Positions 17,283 to 26,250 of a stretch of DNA of 64,000 nt are shown here, piece after piece. A program made the translations under genes and the position numbers. The stretch comes from JAWKWH01 sp041397625 (lineage in GTDB: Bacteria; Pseudomonadota; Alphaproteobacteria; Rhizobiales; Rhizobiaceae), in NCBI GenBank assembly GCA_041397625.1, contig JAWKWH010000001.1, positions 992,001-1,056,000 of the forward strand, written 5' to 3'. The notes below the pieces were generated by a model that saw only the letters and a program-made list of their open reading frames with translations, did no database searches and was not told the origin of the DNA. The first letter of the stretch is position 1. Every line of letters starts with the position of its first letter.

Positions 17283-18257
17283 ATGTGGGATTTCAGTCTT
17301 GGAAGGACGCTGTCGCTGCTGGCGCACACCTGGCCCTTCCTGGCCCTGCGCTTCGCCGTCTTTGGCGGCATCGCATTGCTGTTTCTGGCGGTGACCGGGT
17401 CGGGTGCGCTGATCGGCTATGGCATCGGCACGGCGTTCTATGACGATGCATCCGGATACCAGTTCGGTATCTTTGGCACGATCGGCGGCTTCGTGCTTTC
17501 GGGAATGATCTTCCGCCTGATCCGCCACTACATACTCTACATGGTCAAAGCGGCGCATATTGCGGTGATGGTGCGGCTGATCGACGGCGAGGCCCTGCCG
17601 GAGGCAACCGGGCAGGTTGCCTACGGACGGCGGATCGTCACCGAGCGCTTCGCCGAGGCCAATGCGCTGTTTGCGCTCGATCTGCTGATCAAGGGCGTGG
17701 TCAGGACCATCGGCCGTCTGATCTCCGGCATCGGCGCCTTCCTGCCGATCCCCGGCCTGCAGCAGATCATCGGCATCATCAACTCGATCGTTGAAACATC
17801 GGTCACATTCGTCGACGAGATCATCCTCGCCTACAATGTCAGGACGGAAAGCGACAATCCGTGGCAGTCGTCGCGCCATGCGCTGGTACTCTATGCGCAG
17901 AACGGCAGGACGATGATCAAGAACGCCGCCTGGCTGACCTTCTTCCTGTTCGCCATTTCGGTGCTGATCTTCCTGATCCTGGTGGCGCCGCTTGCCGCCG
18001 TCTTCGCCGCGGCGCCGGGCACCACCGTGGCCTACGGCATCATCGCCGCCGTCGTCTTCGCCATTTTCGTCAAGGAGACGCTGATCGAACCGTTCGCGGT
18101 CGCCGCCCTCATGCAGGTCTATTTCCGCACCATCGAGGGCCAGGTGCCGGACCCGGAATGGGACGACAAGCTCACCGTCATGTCCGACAGGTTCCGCGAA
18201 CTGAAGGACCGGGCGATCGGCGCCGTTCCGTCGATACAGCCCGGGAAGCACCGATGA
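17283..18257 (+). CDS. Polytopic membrane protein, unknown family
   Basis: A 324-residue membrane protein. Hydrophobic spans are seen near residues 18-46, 62-85, 130-165 (amphipathic, Gly/Ile-rich), 212-240 and 244-270; the C-terminus (WDDKLTVMSDRFRELKDR) is soluble and charged. No catalytic or transport signature is evident. The ATG at 17283 lies 10 bp after GGGAG and is preferred to the TTG at 17274. The stop codon overlaps the start of the DUF4260 gene by four bases, tying the two membrane proteins together. It may be related to rhizobial hypothetical membrane proteins; a function cannot be given. Confidence 0.75.
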   Translation: MWDFSLGRTLSLLAHTWPFLALRFAVFGGIALLFLAVTGSGALIGYGIGTAFYDDASGYQFGIFGTIGGFVLSGMIFRLIRHYILYMVKAAHIAVMVRLIDGEALPEATGQVAYGRRIVTERFAEANALFALDLLIKGVVRTIGRLISGIGAFLPIPGLQQIIGIINSIVETSVTFVDEIILAYNVRTESDNPWQSSRHALVLYAQNGRTMIKNAAWLTFFLFAISVLIFLILVAPLAAVFAAAPGTTVAYGIIAAVVFAIFVKETLIEPFAVAALMQVYFRTIEGQVPDPEWDDKLTVMSDRFRELKDRAIGAVPSIQPGKHR

Positions 18258-18622
18258 AATCCGAAGCAACACCGCTCCAGATTCGCGTCGCATTGCGGCT
18301 TGAAGGCGCGCTCGTCGCCGCCATCGGTATTTATCTTTATGCCCAGGGCGGCGCGAGCTGGTGGCTGTTTGCCGTGCTCATCCTGGCTCCCGACCTCTCC
18401 GCCCTCGGCTACCTGAAGGACAACCGGATCGGCGCGGCCTGCTACAATGCCGCCCACACCTATCTGGCGCCGGCATTGTTGTGGTTGGTGCTGTGGACGG
18501 CAGGCACAGGGCTTGCGACATCGCTGGCGCTGATCTGGGTCGTCCATATCGGCGCCGACCGTCTGCTGGGCTACGGGCTCAAATATCCCGACAGGTTCGG
18601 CCGCACTCACCTAAGCCGATGA
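18254..18622 (+). CDS. DUF4260 small membrane protein
   Basis: Encodes 122 residues with three or four hydrophobic helices (LEGALVAAIGIYLYAQ, WWLFAVLILAPDLSALGYL, APALLWLVLWTAGT, SLALIWVVHIGADRLLGYGL). The loop DLSALGYLKDNRIGAACYNAAHTY and the terminal ADRLLGYGLKYPDRFGRTHL are hallmarks of the DUF4260 family, whose role is unknown. It begins inside the stop of the preceding membrane protein gene (ATGA overlap), indicating translational coupling. About 80 bp separate it from the downstream deacetylase gene. Confidence 0.82.
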   Translation: MKSEATPLQIRVALRLEGALVAAIGIYLYAQGGASWWLFAVLILAPDLSALGYLKDNRIGAACYNAAHTYLAPALLWLVLWTAGTGLATSLALIWVVHIGADRLLGYGLKYPDRFGRTHLSR

Positions 18623-18700
18623 CGGCCGAAGGCGCCTCCTCTTCCTTGGAAATCTCCGTTTGCCGGTAGCAAAGTCGCCTTGACCTGATAGAGTCCGGCC

Positions 18701-19627
18701 ATGGTAACGCGGCTCTATACCCATCCGATCTATCTCGAGCATCTGACGCCCCCCGGCCATCCGGAGCGACCCGATCGGTTGCGCGCCATCGCAAGGGCGC
18801 TGGAGGACGAACGCTTCGACGCGCTCGACAGGGTCGAAGCTCCCCTGGGCGATGCCGACGCGATCCTTTATGCCCATCCCGAGCCGTTTCGCGACATGGT
18901 CGTCTCCCGTATTCCAAAGGAGGGTCTGGCGCGCATCGATGCCGACACGACGGCGAGCCCGAAAAGTTATGAGGCGGCGCTGACCGCCATCGGCGCGGCC
19001 AACGCGGCCGTCGACGCGGTGTTTGCCGGCGACGCCGACAACGTCTTTGTCGCCGCCCGTCCGCCCGGTCACCATGCCGAGCGCGCGACGGCGATGGGCT
19101 TCTGCCTGTTCAACACCGCGGCGATCGCCGCCCGCCATGCCCAGAAGAAGCATGGTGCCGAGCGCGTGGCGATCGTCGACTGGGACGTCCATCACGGCAA
19201 TGGCAGCCAGGACATCTTCTGGGACGATCCGACGGTGCTTTACTGCTCGACCCACCAGATGCCGCTCTATCCGGGCACCGGCGCCAAGAATGAGACCGGT
19301 GCCGGCAACATCGTCAACGCACCGCTGTCGCCGGGCGACGGCGGCATGCAGTTCCGCCAGGCATTCCGCGAACGGGTGCTGCACGCGATCGACGATTTCC
19401 GTCCCGACCTGATCATCGTATCGGCCGGTTTCGACGCGCACCACCGCGATCCGCTGGCCGAGATCAATCTGGAGGCGGGTGATTTCGACTGGGCGACCGG
19501 CCAACTGATGGACCGGGCCGGCAAATATGCCGGCAACCGGCTGATAAGCCTGCTTGAGGGTGGATACGACCTGCGCGGACTGGCGGAATCGACCGCCGCC
19601 CATGTCGAGCGGCTGATGAAAGGATGA
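18701..19627 (+). CDS. Histone-deacetylase-family amidohydrolase
   Basis: A 308-residue zinc-dependent deacetylase of the class II HDAC / acetoin utilisation family. All active-site blocks are present: RPPGHHAERATAMGFC (near residue 120), DWDVHHGNGSQDIF (near 160, with metal ligands Asp and His), YPGTGAKNE and SAGFDAHHRDPLA (near 241, third metal ligand), then LLEGGYDL near the end. Bacterial members deacetylate acetylpolyamines, small amides or acetyl-lysine; the substrate here is open. It is followed three bases later by xseB, a linkage common in Rhizobiales and suggestive of one operon (then dxs further on). Confidence 0.93.
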   Translation: MVTRLYTHPIYLEHLTPPGHPERPDRLRAIARALEDERFDALDRVEAPLGDADAILYAHPEPFRDMVVSRIPKEGLARIDADTTASPKSYEAALTAIGAANAAVDAVFAGDADNVFVAARPPGHHAERATAMGFCLFNTAAIAARHAQKKHGAERVAIVDWDVHHGNGSQDIFWDDPTVLYCSTHQMPLYPGTGAKNETGAGNIVNAPLSPGDGGMQFRQAFRERVLHAIDDFRPDLIIVSAGFDAHHRDPLAEINLEAGDFDWATGQLMDRAGKYAGNRLISLLEGGYDLRGLAESTAAHVERLMKG

Positions 19628-19630
19628 GGC

Positions 19631-19897
19631 ATGGCAGGCAAGGACGACGCTGAAACGCCGGATGGCGACATCGGCCGGATGAGCTTCGAGCAGGCGCTGG
19701 CCGAACTGGAGCGCATTGTCGGCGATCTGGAGAAGGGCGACGTGCCGCTCGACCAGTCGATCAGGATCTACGAGCGCGGCGAGGCGCTGAAAGCCCATTG
19801 CGAGGCGCTGCTGAAGTCAGCCGAGGACAAGGTCGAGAAGATCAAGCTGTCGCGCGAGGGCGCCCCGACCGGCACCGAACCCCTCGATCCGCAATAG
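19631..19897 (+). CDS. xseB: Exodeoxyribonuclease VII small subunit
   Basis: An 88-residue protein with the XseB core SFEQALAELERIVGDLE, DVPLDQSIRIYERGEAL and KSAEDKVEKI. It forms the small helical subunit of exonuclease VII, which degrades single-stranded DNA; XseA is not in this window. The acidic N-terminus (MAGKDDAETPDGDIG) is typical of alphaproteobacterial versions. The start lies three bases after the deacetylase stop, so it is probably translated from the same mRNA. Confidence 0.95.
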   Translation: MAGKDDAETPDGDIGRMSFEQALAELERIVGDLEKGDVPLDQSIRIYERGEALKAHCEALLKSAEDKVEKIKLSREGAPTGTEPLDPQ

Positions 19898-19998
19898 CGG
19901 CGGTCTCTCGACGGCGAACAGACCGTCACCCGGGCTGCGCCGTCCATGGTCATGCCTATATCGGTGGCGACACCGAAACAGGACCGAGGAGACGACGG

Positions 19999-20919
19999 AT
20001 GAGCTTCTTTCCAGGACGTGATCCCGAACCAGGCGATGCTTTTGCCTGCGACGCCATCGAGACGCTGATCATACCGCGCACCTCGGATATCGGCGCGTTC
20101 GAGGTGCGCCGCGCGCTGCCGTCGAGCCGCCGGCGTATGGTCGGTCCGTTCATTTTCTTCGACCGCATGGGTCCGGCGTTGCTGAAGCCCGGAAACGCAC
20201 TCGACGTGCGGCCGCACCCGCATATCGGGCTTGCGACCGTGACCTATCTGTTCGACGGCAGGATCCGCCACCGCGATTCGCTGGGCACCGAGATGGTGAT
20301 CGAACCGGGCGACGTGAACCTGATGACCGCGGGCCGCGGCATCGTCCATTCCGAGCGCACGCCGGAGGAGATACGCGGCGACGTCAGTTCGATTTCCGGG
20401 TTGCAGACCTGGCTGGCGCTGCCGGACAACGCCGAAGAGGTCGATCCCCTGTTCGAGAATACCGCGCATGGCGACTTGCCGGCTTTCAGCGATGACGGGG
20501 TTGAAGGTCGCGTGGTGATCGGTTCGCTGGATGGCCTGGCATCGCCGGTCAGGACCGCCTCCGAGACGCTTTACGCCGATATCCGGATCGCACCCGGTGC
20601 GCGCGCGAAAATCCCTGCGGATGCCGAGGAGCGAGCTATCTATGTACTGGACGGCGCTGTCGAGATTGCAGGCGACAGCTTTCCCGCCGACCGGCTCCTG
20701 GTGTTCAGGCCCGGCGACAAGATCGTCATCGGCAGCGACGAGGGTGCGCATATCATGTTGTTCGGCGGTGCTGCTCTCGGCTCCAGGCGCTATATCTGGT
20801 GGAACTTCGTGTCGTCGTCGCGCGAGCGCATCGAACAGGCCAAGCAGGAGTGGAAAACCGGCAGGTTCGACATCGTGCCGGGCGACGAGGCGGAATTCAT
20901 CCCGTTGCCGGAAAACTAG
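19999..20919 (+). CDS. Pirin family protein
   Basis: A 306-residue bicupin of the pirin family. The N-terminal cupin carries the metal site in RPHPHIGLATVTYLF (near residue 71) with the further His in DSLGTEM and the Glu in HSERTPEE (near 117). The C-terminal cupin contains ADAEERAIYVLDGAVEI and FGGAALGSRRYIWWNFVSSS. Pirins are iron-dependent proteins, some with quercetinase activity; the cellular role in rhizobia is not settled. The ATG at 19999 has GAGGAGA seven bases upstream; the longer open frame reading back into xseB is not coding. It stands between xseB and dxs, both in the same direction. Confidence 0.92.
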   Translation: MSFFPGRDPEPGDAFACDAIETLIIPRTSDIGAFEVRRALPSSRRRMVGPFIFFDRMGPALLKPGNALDVRPHPHIGLATVTYLFDGRIRHRDSLGTEMVIEPGDVNLMTAGRGIVHSERTPEEIRGDVSSISGLQTWLALPDNAEEVDPLFENTAHGDLPAFSDDGVEGRVVIGSLDGLASPVRTASETLYADIRIAPGARAKIPADAEERAIYVLDGAVEIAGDSFPADRLLVFRPGDKIVIGSDEGAHIMLFGGAALGSRRYIWWNFVSSSRERIEQAKQEWKTGRFDIVPGDEAEFIPLPEN

Positions 20920-21024
20920 AGCCGGCGACAGCGCCCGGTTTCGGGGGAGCGTCAATGCCGCGCATTTACAACGCCCGGCGCACGCCCTATGTCCGGGGGT
21001 AACCACGACAGAGAGTTGAACTCC

Positions 21025-22935
21025 GTGACCAGGCCCGCCACTCCGCTTCTCGATCAGGTTCGCCTGCCGGCCGATTTAAGAAAACTCGACGAAAGCCAAC
21101 TCGGCCAGCTGGCCGACGAGTTGCGCGCCGAGGTGATCGATGCCGTCTCGACCACCGGCGGCCATCTCGGCGCCGGTCTTGGCGTGGTCGAGCTGACCGT
21201 GGCGTTGCACTATGTGTTCGACACACCGAATGACCGGCTGATATGGGATGTTGGCCATCAGTGCTATCCGCACAAGGTGCTGACCGGGCGGCGCGACCGC
21301 ATCCGCACGTTGCGCCAGGAAGACGGGCTTTCCGGCTTCACCAAGCGCGCCGAAAGCGAGTATGACCCGTTCGGCGCGGCCCACTCTTCCACCTCGATTT
21401 CCGCCGGCCTCGGCATGGCGGTCGCCCGCGACCTGAAGGGCGGCGCCAACAACGTCATCGCCGTCATCGGCGACGGTGCCATGTCGGCGGGTATGGCATA
21501 CGAGGCGATGAACAATGCCGGCGCGCTCGACGCCCGGCTGATCGTGATCCTCAACGACAACGACATGTCGATCGCCCCGCCGACCGGCGCCATGAGCGCC
21601 TATCTCGCCCGTCTGGCGTCCGGCCGCACCTATCAGGGCTTCCGCGACTTCGGCAAGAAGATGACCGCCTATCTCGGCAAGCGGATCGACCGCGCCATCA
21701 CCCGCGCCGTCGAGCATGCGCGCGGCTACGTCACCGGCGGCACGCTGTTCGAGGAGATGGGTTTTTATCACATCGGCCCGATCGACGGCCACAATCTGGA
21801 GCATCTGGTGCCGGTGCTGAAGAACGTGCGCGACAACGGCACCGGCCCCGTGCTGGTGCATGTGATCACGCAGAAGGGCAAGGGCTACGAGCCGGCCGAA
21901 CAGGCGGCCGACAAATATCACGGCGTCAGCAAGTTCGACGTCATCACCGGCGCCCAGGCGAAGGCGCCCTCCAACGCGCCGAGCTACACCAGGGTGTTCG
22001 CAGAAAGCCTGGTGCGCGAGGCGAAGGAGGACGACGGCATCGTGGCGGTGACGGCGGCGATGCCGTCTGGCACCGGGCTCGACCATTTCGGCTCGGTCTT
22101 TCCCGACCGCGTCTTCGATGTCGGCATTGCCGAGCAGCACGCCGTCACATTCTGCGCCGGGCTGGCCAGCGAGGGCTACAAGCCGTTTGCGACGATCTAC
22201 TCGACCTTCCTGCAGCGCGCCTACGACCAGGTGGTGCACGACGTGGCGATCCAGGGCTTGCCGGTACGCTTTCCCATCGACCGGGCCGGTTTCGTCGGCG
22301 CCGACGGGCCGACCCATTGCGGCGCCTTCGACACGACCTACCTGGCGACGCTTCCGGGCATGGTGGTGATGGCCGCAGCCGACGAGGCGGAACTGGTGCA
22401 CATGGTGCGCACGGCCGCAGCCTATGACGAGGGACCGATCGCGTTTCGCTATCCGCGCGGCAACGGCGTCGGCGCGGAGATGCCGGAGCGTGGCGACATC
22501 CTGCCGCTCGGCAAGGGCCGCATCCTGCGCGAGGGCGGCAAGGTGGCGCTGCTGTCGTTCGGCGCCCGGCTTGCCGATTGCCTGGCCGCGGCGGAGGAAC
22601 TCGACGCGGCCGGCCTGCCGACCACGGTTGCCGATGCGCGTTTCGCCAAGCCGCTCGACCGCGACCTGGTGTTGCGACTGGCGCGCGAGCACGAAGTCGT
22701 CGTCACCATCGAGGAAGGCGCGGTCGGCGGTTTCGCCAGCCACGTGCTGCAATGCCTGGCCGAGGAAGGCGCGCTCGACGCCGGGCTGAAGATCAGGCCT
22801 CTGGTGCTGCCCGATCGTTTCATCGATCAGGCCAAGCCGGAAAAGATGTATGCCGACGCGGGTCTGGACAAGGCCGGCATCATCGCTGCTGTCTTCGATG
22901 CGCTGGGCCGCGAAAGAGGCGTGGCACGCGCCTGA
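21025..22935 (+). CDS. dxs: 1-deoxy-D-xylulose-5-phosphate synthase
   Basis: Thiamine-diphosphate enzyme (about 636 residues) that condenses pyruvate and glyceraldehyde 3-phosphate, the entry step of the MEP isoprenoid pathway; IspH is encoded further along. Visible motifs: GHLGAGLGVVELTVALH, WDVGHQCYPHK, the ThDP-Mg motif GDGAMSAGMAYEAMNN (near 149), NDNDMSIAPP, and the transketolase pyrimidine-domain Glu in DVGIAEQHAVTF (near 360). The start is uncertain: GTG at 21025 (VTRPATPLLD) follows GAGAG at good spacing and matches family N-termini, whereas the in-frame ATG at 20989 lacks a ribosome site. Confidence 0.96.
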   Translation: MTRPATPLLDQVRLPADLRKLDESQLGQLADELRAEVIDAVSTTGGHLGAGLGVVELTVALHYVFDTPNDRLIWDVGHQCYPHKVLTGRRDRIRTLRQEDGLSGFTKRAESEYDPFGAAHSSTSISAGLGMAVARDLKGGANNVIAVIGDGAMSAGMAYEAMNNAGALDARLIVILNDNDMSIAPPTGAMSAYLARLASGRTYQGFRDFGKKMTAYLGKRIDRAITRAVEHARGYVTGGTLFEEMGFYHIGPIDGHNLEHLVPVLKNVRDNGTGPVLVHVITQKGKGYEPAEQAADKYHGVSKFDVITGAQAKAPSNAPSYTRVFAESLVREAKEDDGIVAVTAAMPSGTGLDHFGSVFPDRVFDVGIAEQHAVTFCAGLASEGYKPFATIYSTFLQRAYDQVVHDVAIQGLPVRFPIDRAGFVGADGPTHCGAFDTTYLATLPGMVVMAAADEAELVHMVRTAAAYDEGPIAFRYPRGNGVGAEMPERGDILPLGKGRILREGGKVALLSFGARLADCLAAAEELDAAGLPTTVADARFAKPLDRDLVLRLAREHEVVVTIEEGAVGGFASHVLQCLAEEGALDAGLKIRPLVLPDRFIDQAKPEKMYADAGLDKAGIIAAVFDALGRERGVARA

Positions 22936-22940
22936 TTCGG

Positions 22941-22955
22941 CTTTCGAACCGAAAG
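22941..22955 (+). terminator. Weak hairpin after dxs
   Basis: CTTTCG at 22941-22946 and CGAAAG at 22950-22955 can form a 6-bp stem with an AAC loop starting 5 bp after the dxs stop. It is followed only by TCTTAACC, not by a real U-tract, so it may be a weak terminator or an mRNA end-protecting hairpin. Confidence 0.25.
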
Positions 22956-23059
22956 TCTTAACCCTCTGTTCAGGCTGATTTTTTCGACTCCGCTTACCCT
23001 GTCTTTTTGGCGAATGTTCAGCGCTCCCTGCTACACAGATCGTGGACAGGGAGCCTATA

Positions 23060-23356
23060 ATGAAAACCATCCTCATCGCTTTGGCGTTGCTGGTTCCGGC
23101 CGTCGCTCAGGCCAATTCGCGCATCGAACACGACCGCCGCCTGGAGCAGGCGGCGGCCGACATCGTTGCCGCCAGGATCGGCGAGATCCGCGGCAGTTTC
23201 CGTCTCAATGAGAGGCCGGAATTCGTCGCCGGCGGAGACCGCGACAGCGGTGCTTTGCCGGCCGAACCCGACCGGCCGAACGAAGGCGGCGCAGTCTGGA
23301 AGGACGGTCTGGCGCCGGCGCGCGGCATACCCGAATACCGGCGCGGCAATATCTGA
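23060..23356 (+). CDS. Small secreted protein, unknown
   Basis: Encodes 98 residues with a signal peptide (MKTILIALALLVPAVAQA, cleavage near residue 18). The mature part is hydrophilic: a helical Ala/Arg/Glu segment (RRLEQAAADIVAARIGEIRGSF) and then a Pro/Gly/Arg-rich tail ending PEYRRGNI, probably unstructured. I do not recognise a family. The ATG at 23060 follows GGGAG by seven bases, the convincing ribosome site; an in-frame GTG at 23042 would only add MDREPI. It is preceded by about 120 bp of AT-richer intergenic sequence likely to hold its promoter. Confidence 0.65.
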   Translation: MKTILIALALLVPAVAQANSRIEHDRRLEQAAADIVAARIGEIRGSFRLNERPEFVAGGDRDSGALPAEPDRPNEGGAVWKDGLAPARGIPEYRRGNI

Positions 23357-23428
23357 CCGGTCGGAGGCTGAGCGGTAGCCGCGCCGTTTCGGCTTGCATT
23401 GCCTCGCGCCATTGGCCAATGAGCGCTG

Positions 23429-24193
23429 ATGGCCGACCGATCCGCAAAACAGCAAAGAGCAAGGCTCGATCAGGCGCTGGTCGAGCGAGGCCTGTTTGCC
23501 AGCCGCTCGCGGGCGCGCGATGCCGTGATGCGCGGTACGGTGACGGTGGACGGGGCGATTGTCGCGAGGCCGGGACAGACGGTCGATCCGTCAAGCGCGA
23601 TCGAGGTCGACGATCCGGCGCAGCGTTACGTCTCGCGCGCGGCGCTGAAACTGGTCGCCGGGCTCGACCATTTCAGTTTCGATCCCGCCGGCACGACCGC
23701 GCTCGACATCGGTGCATCGACCGGCGGCTTCACCCAGGTGCTGCTGGAACGGGGCGCCGCGCATGTCGTCGCCATCGATGTCGGCCATAGTCAGCTGGAC
23801 CCGGCTATCGCCGGAGACCGGCGGGTGACCTCGATCGAAGGGCTGAACGCCCGCGACCTCAAGGCCACGCATCTAAACGGGCAGGTACCGGGCTTCATCG
23901 TCTCGGATGTGAGTTTCATCTCGTTGAAGCTGGCGCTGCCGCAGGCGCTCGCGCTCGCCGTGCCGGGTGCGACGGGGATCTTCCTCGTCAAGCCGCAATT
24001 CGAGGCGGGCAGGGAGGCGATCGGCAAGGGCGGCCTGCCGAAGGACCCCGCCGCGGGCGAAGCCATCGCCGCCGACCTCTCCGCATGGCTCGACCGTGTT
24101 CCCGGCTGGCGCTCGGCGGGTTTGCGGGCATCGCCGATCGCGGGCGGGGATGGCAATCGCGAATTCCTGCTCGGCGGGGTCAAGGACCGGTGA
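23429..24193 (+). CDS. tlyA: TlyA family rRNA (cytidine-2'-O)-methyltransferase
   Basis: A 254-residue RNA ribose methyltransferase with an S4 RNA-binding domain (LDQALVERGLFASRSRARDAVMRG, residues about 11-70) followed by an FtsJ/RrmJ-fold domain. The SAM-binding motif is LDIGASTGGFTQVLLERGA (near 92), with K in SRAALKL, D in VSDVSFISL (near 156) and K in FLVKPQFEAG (near 190) forming the K-D-K tetrad. TlyA enzymes methylate cytidines of 16S and/or 23S rRNA and affect capreomycin sensitivity in other bacteria; the older name is hemolysin A. The stop overlaps the GTG of the next methyltransferase by four bases. Confidence 0.93.
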   Translation: MADRSAKQQRARLDQALVERGLFASRSRARDAVMRGTVTVDGAIVARPGQTVDPSSAIEVDDPAQRYVSRAALKLVAGLDHFSFDPAGTTALDIGASTGGFTQVLLERGAAHVVAIDVGHSQLDPAIAGDRRVTSIEGLNARDLKATHLNGQVPGFIVSDVSFISLKLALPQALALAVPGATGIFLVKPQFEAGREAIGKGGLPKDPAAGEAIAADLSAWLDRVPGWRSAGLRASPIAGGDGNREFLLGGVKDR

Positions 24194-25443
24194 GCGAGAC
24201 CGTCACCATTACCCGTCTGGGAGCGCGCGGCGACGGTATCGCCGACACGCCGGACGGCCCGGCCTATGTGCCGTTCACCTTGCCGGGCGAGGTGGTTGCG
24301 ATCGCCGGCAAGGGCGAGCGGCGGGAAATCGCCGGGATCGTCACGCCGTCGCCGGATCGGGTGTCGCCGGCCTGCCGCCATTTTGGCCGTTGCGGCGGCT
24401 GCGCGCTCCAGCACATGGCGCCTTCCGCCTATCGGAAATGGAAGGGCCAACGGGTGGTCGACGCGCTCGCTCGCGCCGGCATCGACAAGACGCCCGAACC
24501 GCTCGTCGCCTGCGAGGCGGGAAGCCGCCGGCGCGCGGTGTTTTCGGCCCGCAACACGGAAGCCGGGCCGGTTCTTGGTTTCAACGAGGCGGCGAGCCAC
24601 GCCATCGTCGAGGTCGGCGAGTGCCCGGTGCTCGAACCGATGATCGTCGGCGCGCTGCCGCGATTGCGTGAACTGGTCGCGATCCTCGGAAAGACGGCCG
24701 GTCCGGTCCGGCTGACGGCGACGGCAAGCGACGCCGGTCTCGATGTCGATCTGGCGGGCGCGGGCCGGCCCGCCGACCAGGTCTTGCGGAAAATCGCCGA
24801 CCATGCCCTTGATGCCGGTTTCGCCCGCGTCAGCGTCGATGCCGAGATCGTCATCGAGCCGAGAAAGCCGGAAATCGCCTTGGGCGGGGTGACGGACGGG
24901 GCAACGGTCACGCCGCCGCCCGGCGGGTTTCTGCAGGCGGCCGCGGTAGCCGAAGACGCCATGGCCGCCCTCGTTTGCGCTCATCTCAAAAAATCGAAGC
25001 GCGTCGTCGATCTCTTCGCCGGCAGCGGCGCCTTCGCCCTGCGCCTGGCGCTGAACTCCATGGTCCATGCGGTCGAGCATGACGCCGCCGCGCTGGCCGC
25101 GCTCGACCGTGGCTTCCGCTTCGGCAAGCGGCTGAAGACGGTAACGACCGAGCGTCGCGACCTATTCCGCCGACCGCTGACGCCGGCGGAACTGAAACGG
25201 TTCGACGGGCTGGTGTTCGATCCGCCGCGCGCCGGCGCCGAGGCCCAGGCGAGCGCGATAGCCAAGTCCGGCGTCCGCCGCGTGGCCGCCGTCTCCTGCA
25301 ATCCGGCAACGTTTGCCCGCGATCTGGCGATCTTGCGGGATAGCGGCTACCGGCTTGAAAGCGTGACCCCGATCGACCAGTTCCTGTGGTCGCCGCATGT
25401 CGAGGCCGTGGCGCTGCTGGAAAAACCACCGGTGCGGCGTTGA
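24190..25443 (+). CDS. Class I SAM-dependent RNA methyltransferase, TrmA/RumA (m5U) type with [4Fe-4S] site
   Basis: A 417-residue uracil-C5 RNA methyltransferase. It starts with a TRAM-like segment (TITRLGARGDGIA, VPFTLPGEVV). Four cysteines for an Fe-S cluster are at CRHFGRCGGCALQH (near residue 62) and GECPVLEP (near 144). The SAM motif is VDLFAGSGAFALRLA (near 275), the catalytic loop FDPPRAGAEAQ (near 340) and the nucleophile Cys in VSCNPATFARDLA (near 367). It modifies 23S rRNA or tRNA uridines; RlmD-like is likely but the exact site is not. GTG at 24190 overlaps the tlyA stop, so the two rRNA-modifying enzymes are coupled. It ends 6 bp from convergent cobB. Confidence 0.92.
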   Translation: MSETVTITRLGARGDGIADTPDGPAYVPFTLPGEVVAIAGKGERREIAGIVTPSPDRVSPACRHFGRCGGCALQHMAPSAYRKWKGQRVVDALARAGIDKTPEPLVACEAGSRRRAVFSARNTEAGPVLGFNEAASHAIVEVGECPVLEPMIVGALPRLRELVAILGKTAGPVRLTATASDAGLDVDLAGAGRPADQVLRKIADHALDAGFARVSVDAEIVIEPRKPEIALGGVTDGATVTPPPGGFLQAAAVAEDAMAALVCAHLKKSKRVVDLFAGSGAFALRLALNSMVHAVEHDAAALAALDRGFRFGKRLKTVTTERRDLFRRPLTPAELKRFDGLVFDPPRAGAEAQASAIAKSGVRRVAAVSCNPATFARDLAILRDSGYRLESVTPIDQFLWSPHVEAVALLEKPPVRR

Positions 25444-25449
25444 GAGAAC

Positions 25450-26157
25450 CTAACGGTGCGTGAGCAGGCGCTCCAGATAGGCCGGTACGACCTCGGTCGC
25501 CCGACCGTGGATCGCCTCAGCGAAACTGTCGATGCCGGCTGAAGGCTCCAGGTTGAGTTCAACCGTGTGCGCACCCGCCCGGTTGGCTTCCTCGACGAAC
25601 TGCGCCGCCGGATAGACATTGCCCGATGTGCCGATGGAGATGAACAGGTCGCAGGCGGCGAGCACCCCGTATATGCGGTCCATGTGATAGGGCGTTTCGC
25701 CGAACCAGACGACGTCGGGCCTGAGATAGCCGGGCGTCTTGCAGGCCGGGCAGGCAATCGTCTGCGACAGGTCGTCTTCCCATGGCTGGCGATGGCCGCA
25801 ATTGTTGCACAGCACCTTGGAATGCTGCCCGTGCATGTGGATGACGTTTTTCGAGCCGCCCTGCTCGTGCAGCGTGTCGACATTCTGCGTCACAAGCGTG
25901 AATGCGCCCGGAAACGTACGCTCGAATTCGGCCAGCGCGAAATGCGCGGCATTGGGCTTGTATTTGCGGATCTTGCTGCGGCGCATATTGTAGAATTCAT
26001 GCACCTTCGCCGGATTGCGGGCAAAGCCCTCCGGCGTCGCCACCTCGCGGAAGTCGACCTTGGCCCATATGCCGTCCTTGTCGCGGAAGGTCGAAACGCC
26101 GCTTTCCGCCGATATCCCGGCGCCGGTCAAAACGACGATTGAGGAGGGGGTGGTCAT
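25450..26157 (-). CDS. cobB: NAD-dependent protein deacylase (sirtuin)
   Basis: A 235-residue Sir2 protein. The NAD-binding GAGISAESGVSTFRDKDGIW (residues 12-31), TQNVDTLHEQGG (near 94), the catalytic His in HMHGQH (near 111) and a four-Cys zinc ribbon (CNNC then CPAC) are all intact. YNMRR near 57 supplies the Tyr and Arg that in CobB/SIRT5-class enzymes bind succinyl or malonyl groups, so desuccinylase as well as deacetylase activity is expected. This follows from the family, not from data here. Its upstream region, between it and tldD, is AT-rich and packed with TGATAC-type palindromes. Confidence 0.94.
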   Translation of the reverse strand: MTTPSSIVVLTGAGISAESGVSTFRDKDGIWAKVDFREVATPEGFARNPAKVHEFYNMRRSKIRKYKPNAAHFALAEFERTFPGAFTLVTQNVDTLHEQGGSKNVIHMHGQHSKVLCNNCGHRQPWEDDLSQTIACPACKTPGYLRPDVVWFGETPYHMDRIYGVLAACDLFISIGTSGNVYPAAQFVEEANRAGAHTVELNLEPSAGIDSFAEAIHGRATEVVPAYLERLLTHR

Positions 26158-26231
26158 GCGGTGACAGCCAAGACTTCGCGAGCTGCGAAATACTCAGGAT
26201 GTTGCAAGGGGGGCGCGAACATCAGATAGTT

Positions 26232-26239
26232 TGATATCA
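26232..26239. repeat. TGATATCA palindrome, member of a TGATAC cluster
   Basis: An 8-bp perfect palindrome, TGATATCA, preceded by TTT. It is the first of three TGAT-type palindromes in 80 bp between cobB and tldD. Alone it would be unremarkable; its value is in the clustering with the next two. Confidence 0.4.
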
Positions 26240-26250
26240 CGCGAGGGCAA

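Noticed and set aside
21076..23076. 666-codon antisense frame opposite dxs
   Set aside because: Same shadow effect; the sense strand encodes a complete Dxs with thiamine-diphosphate motif.
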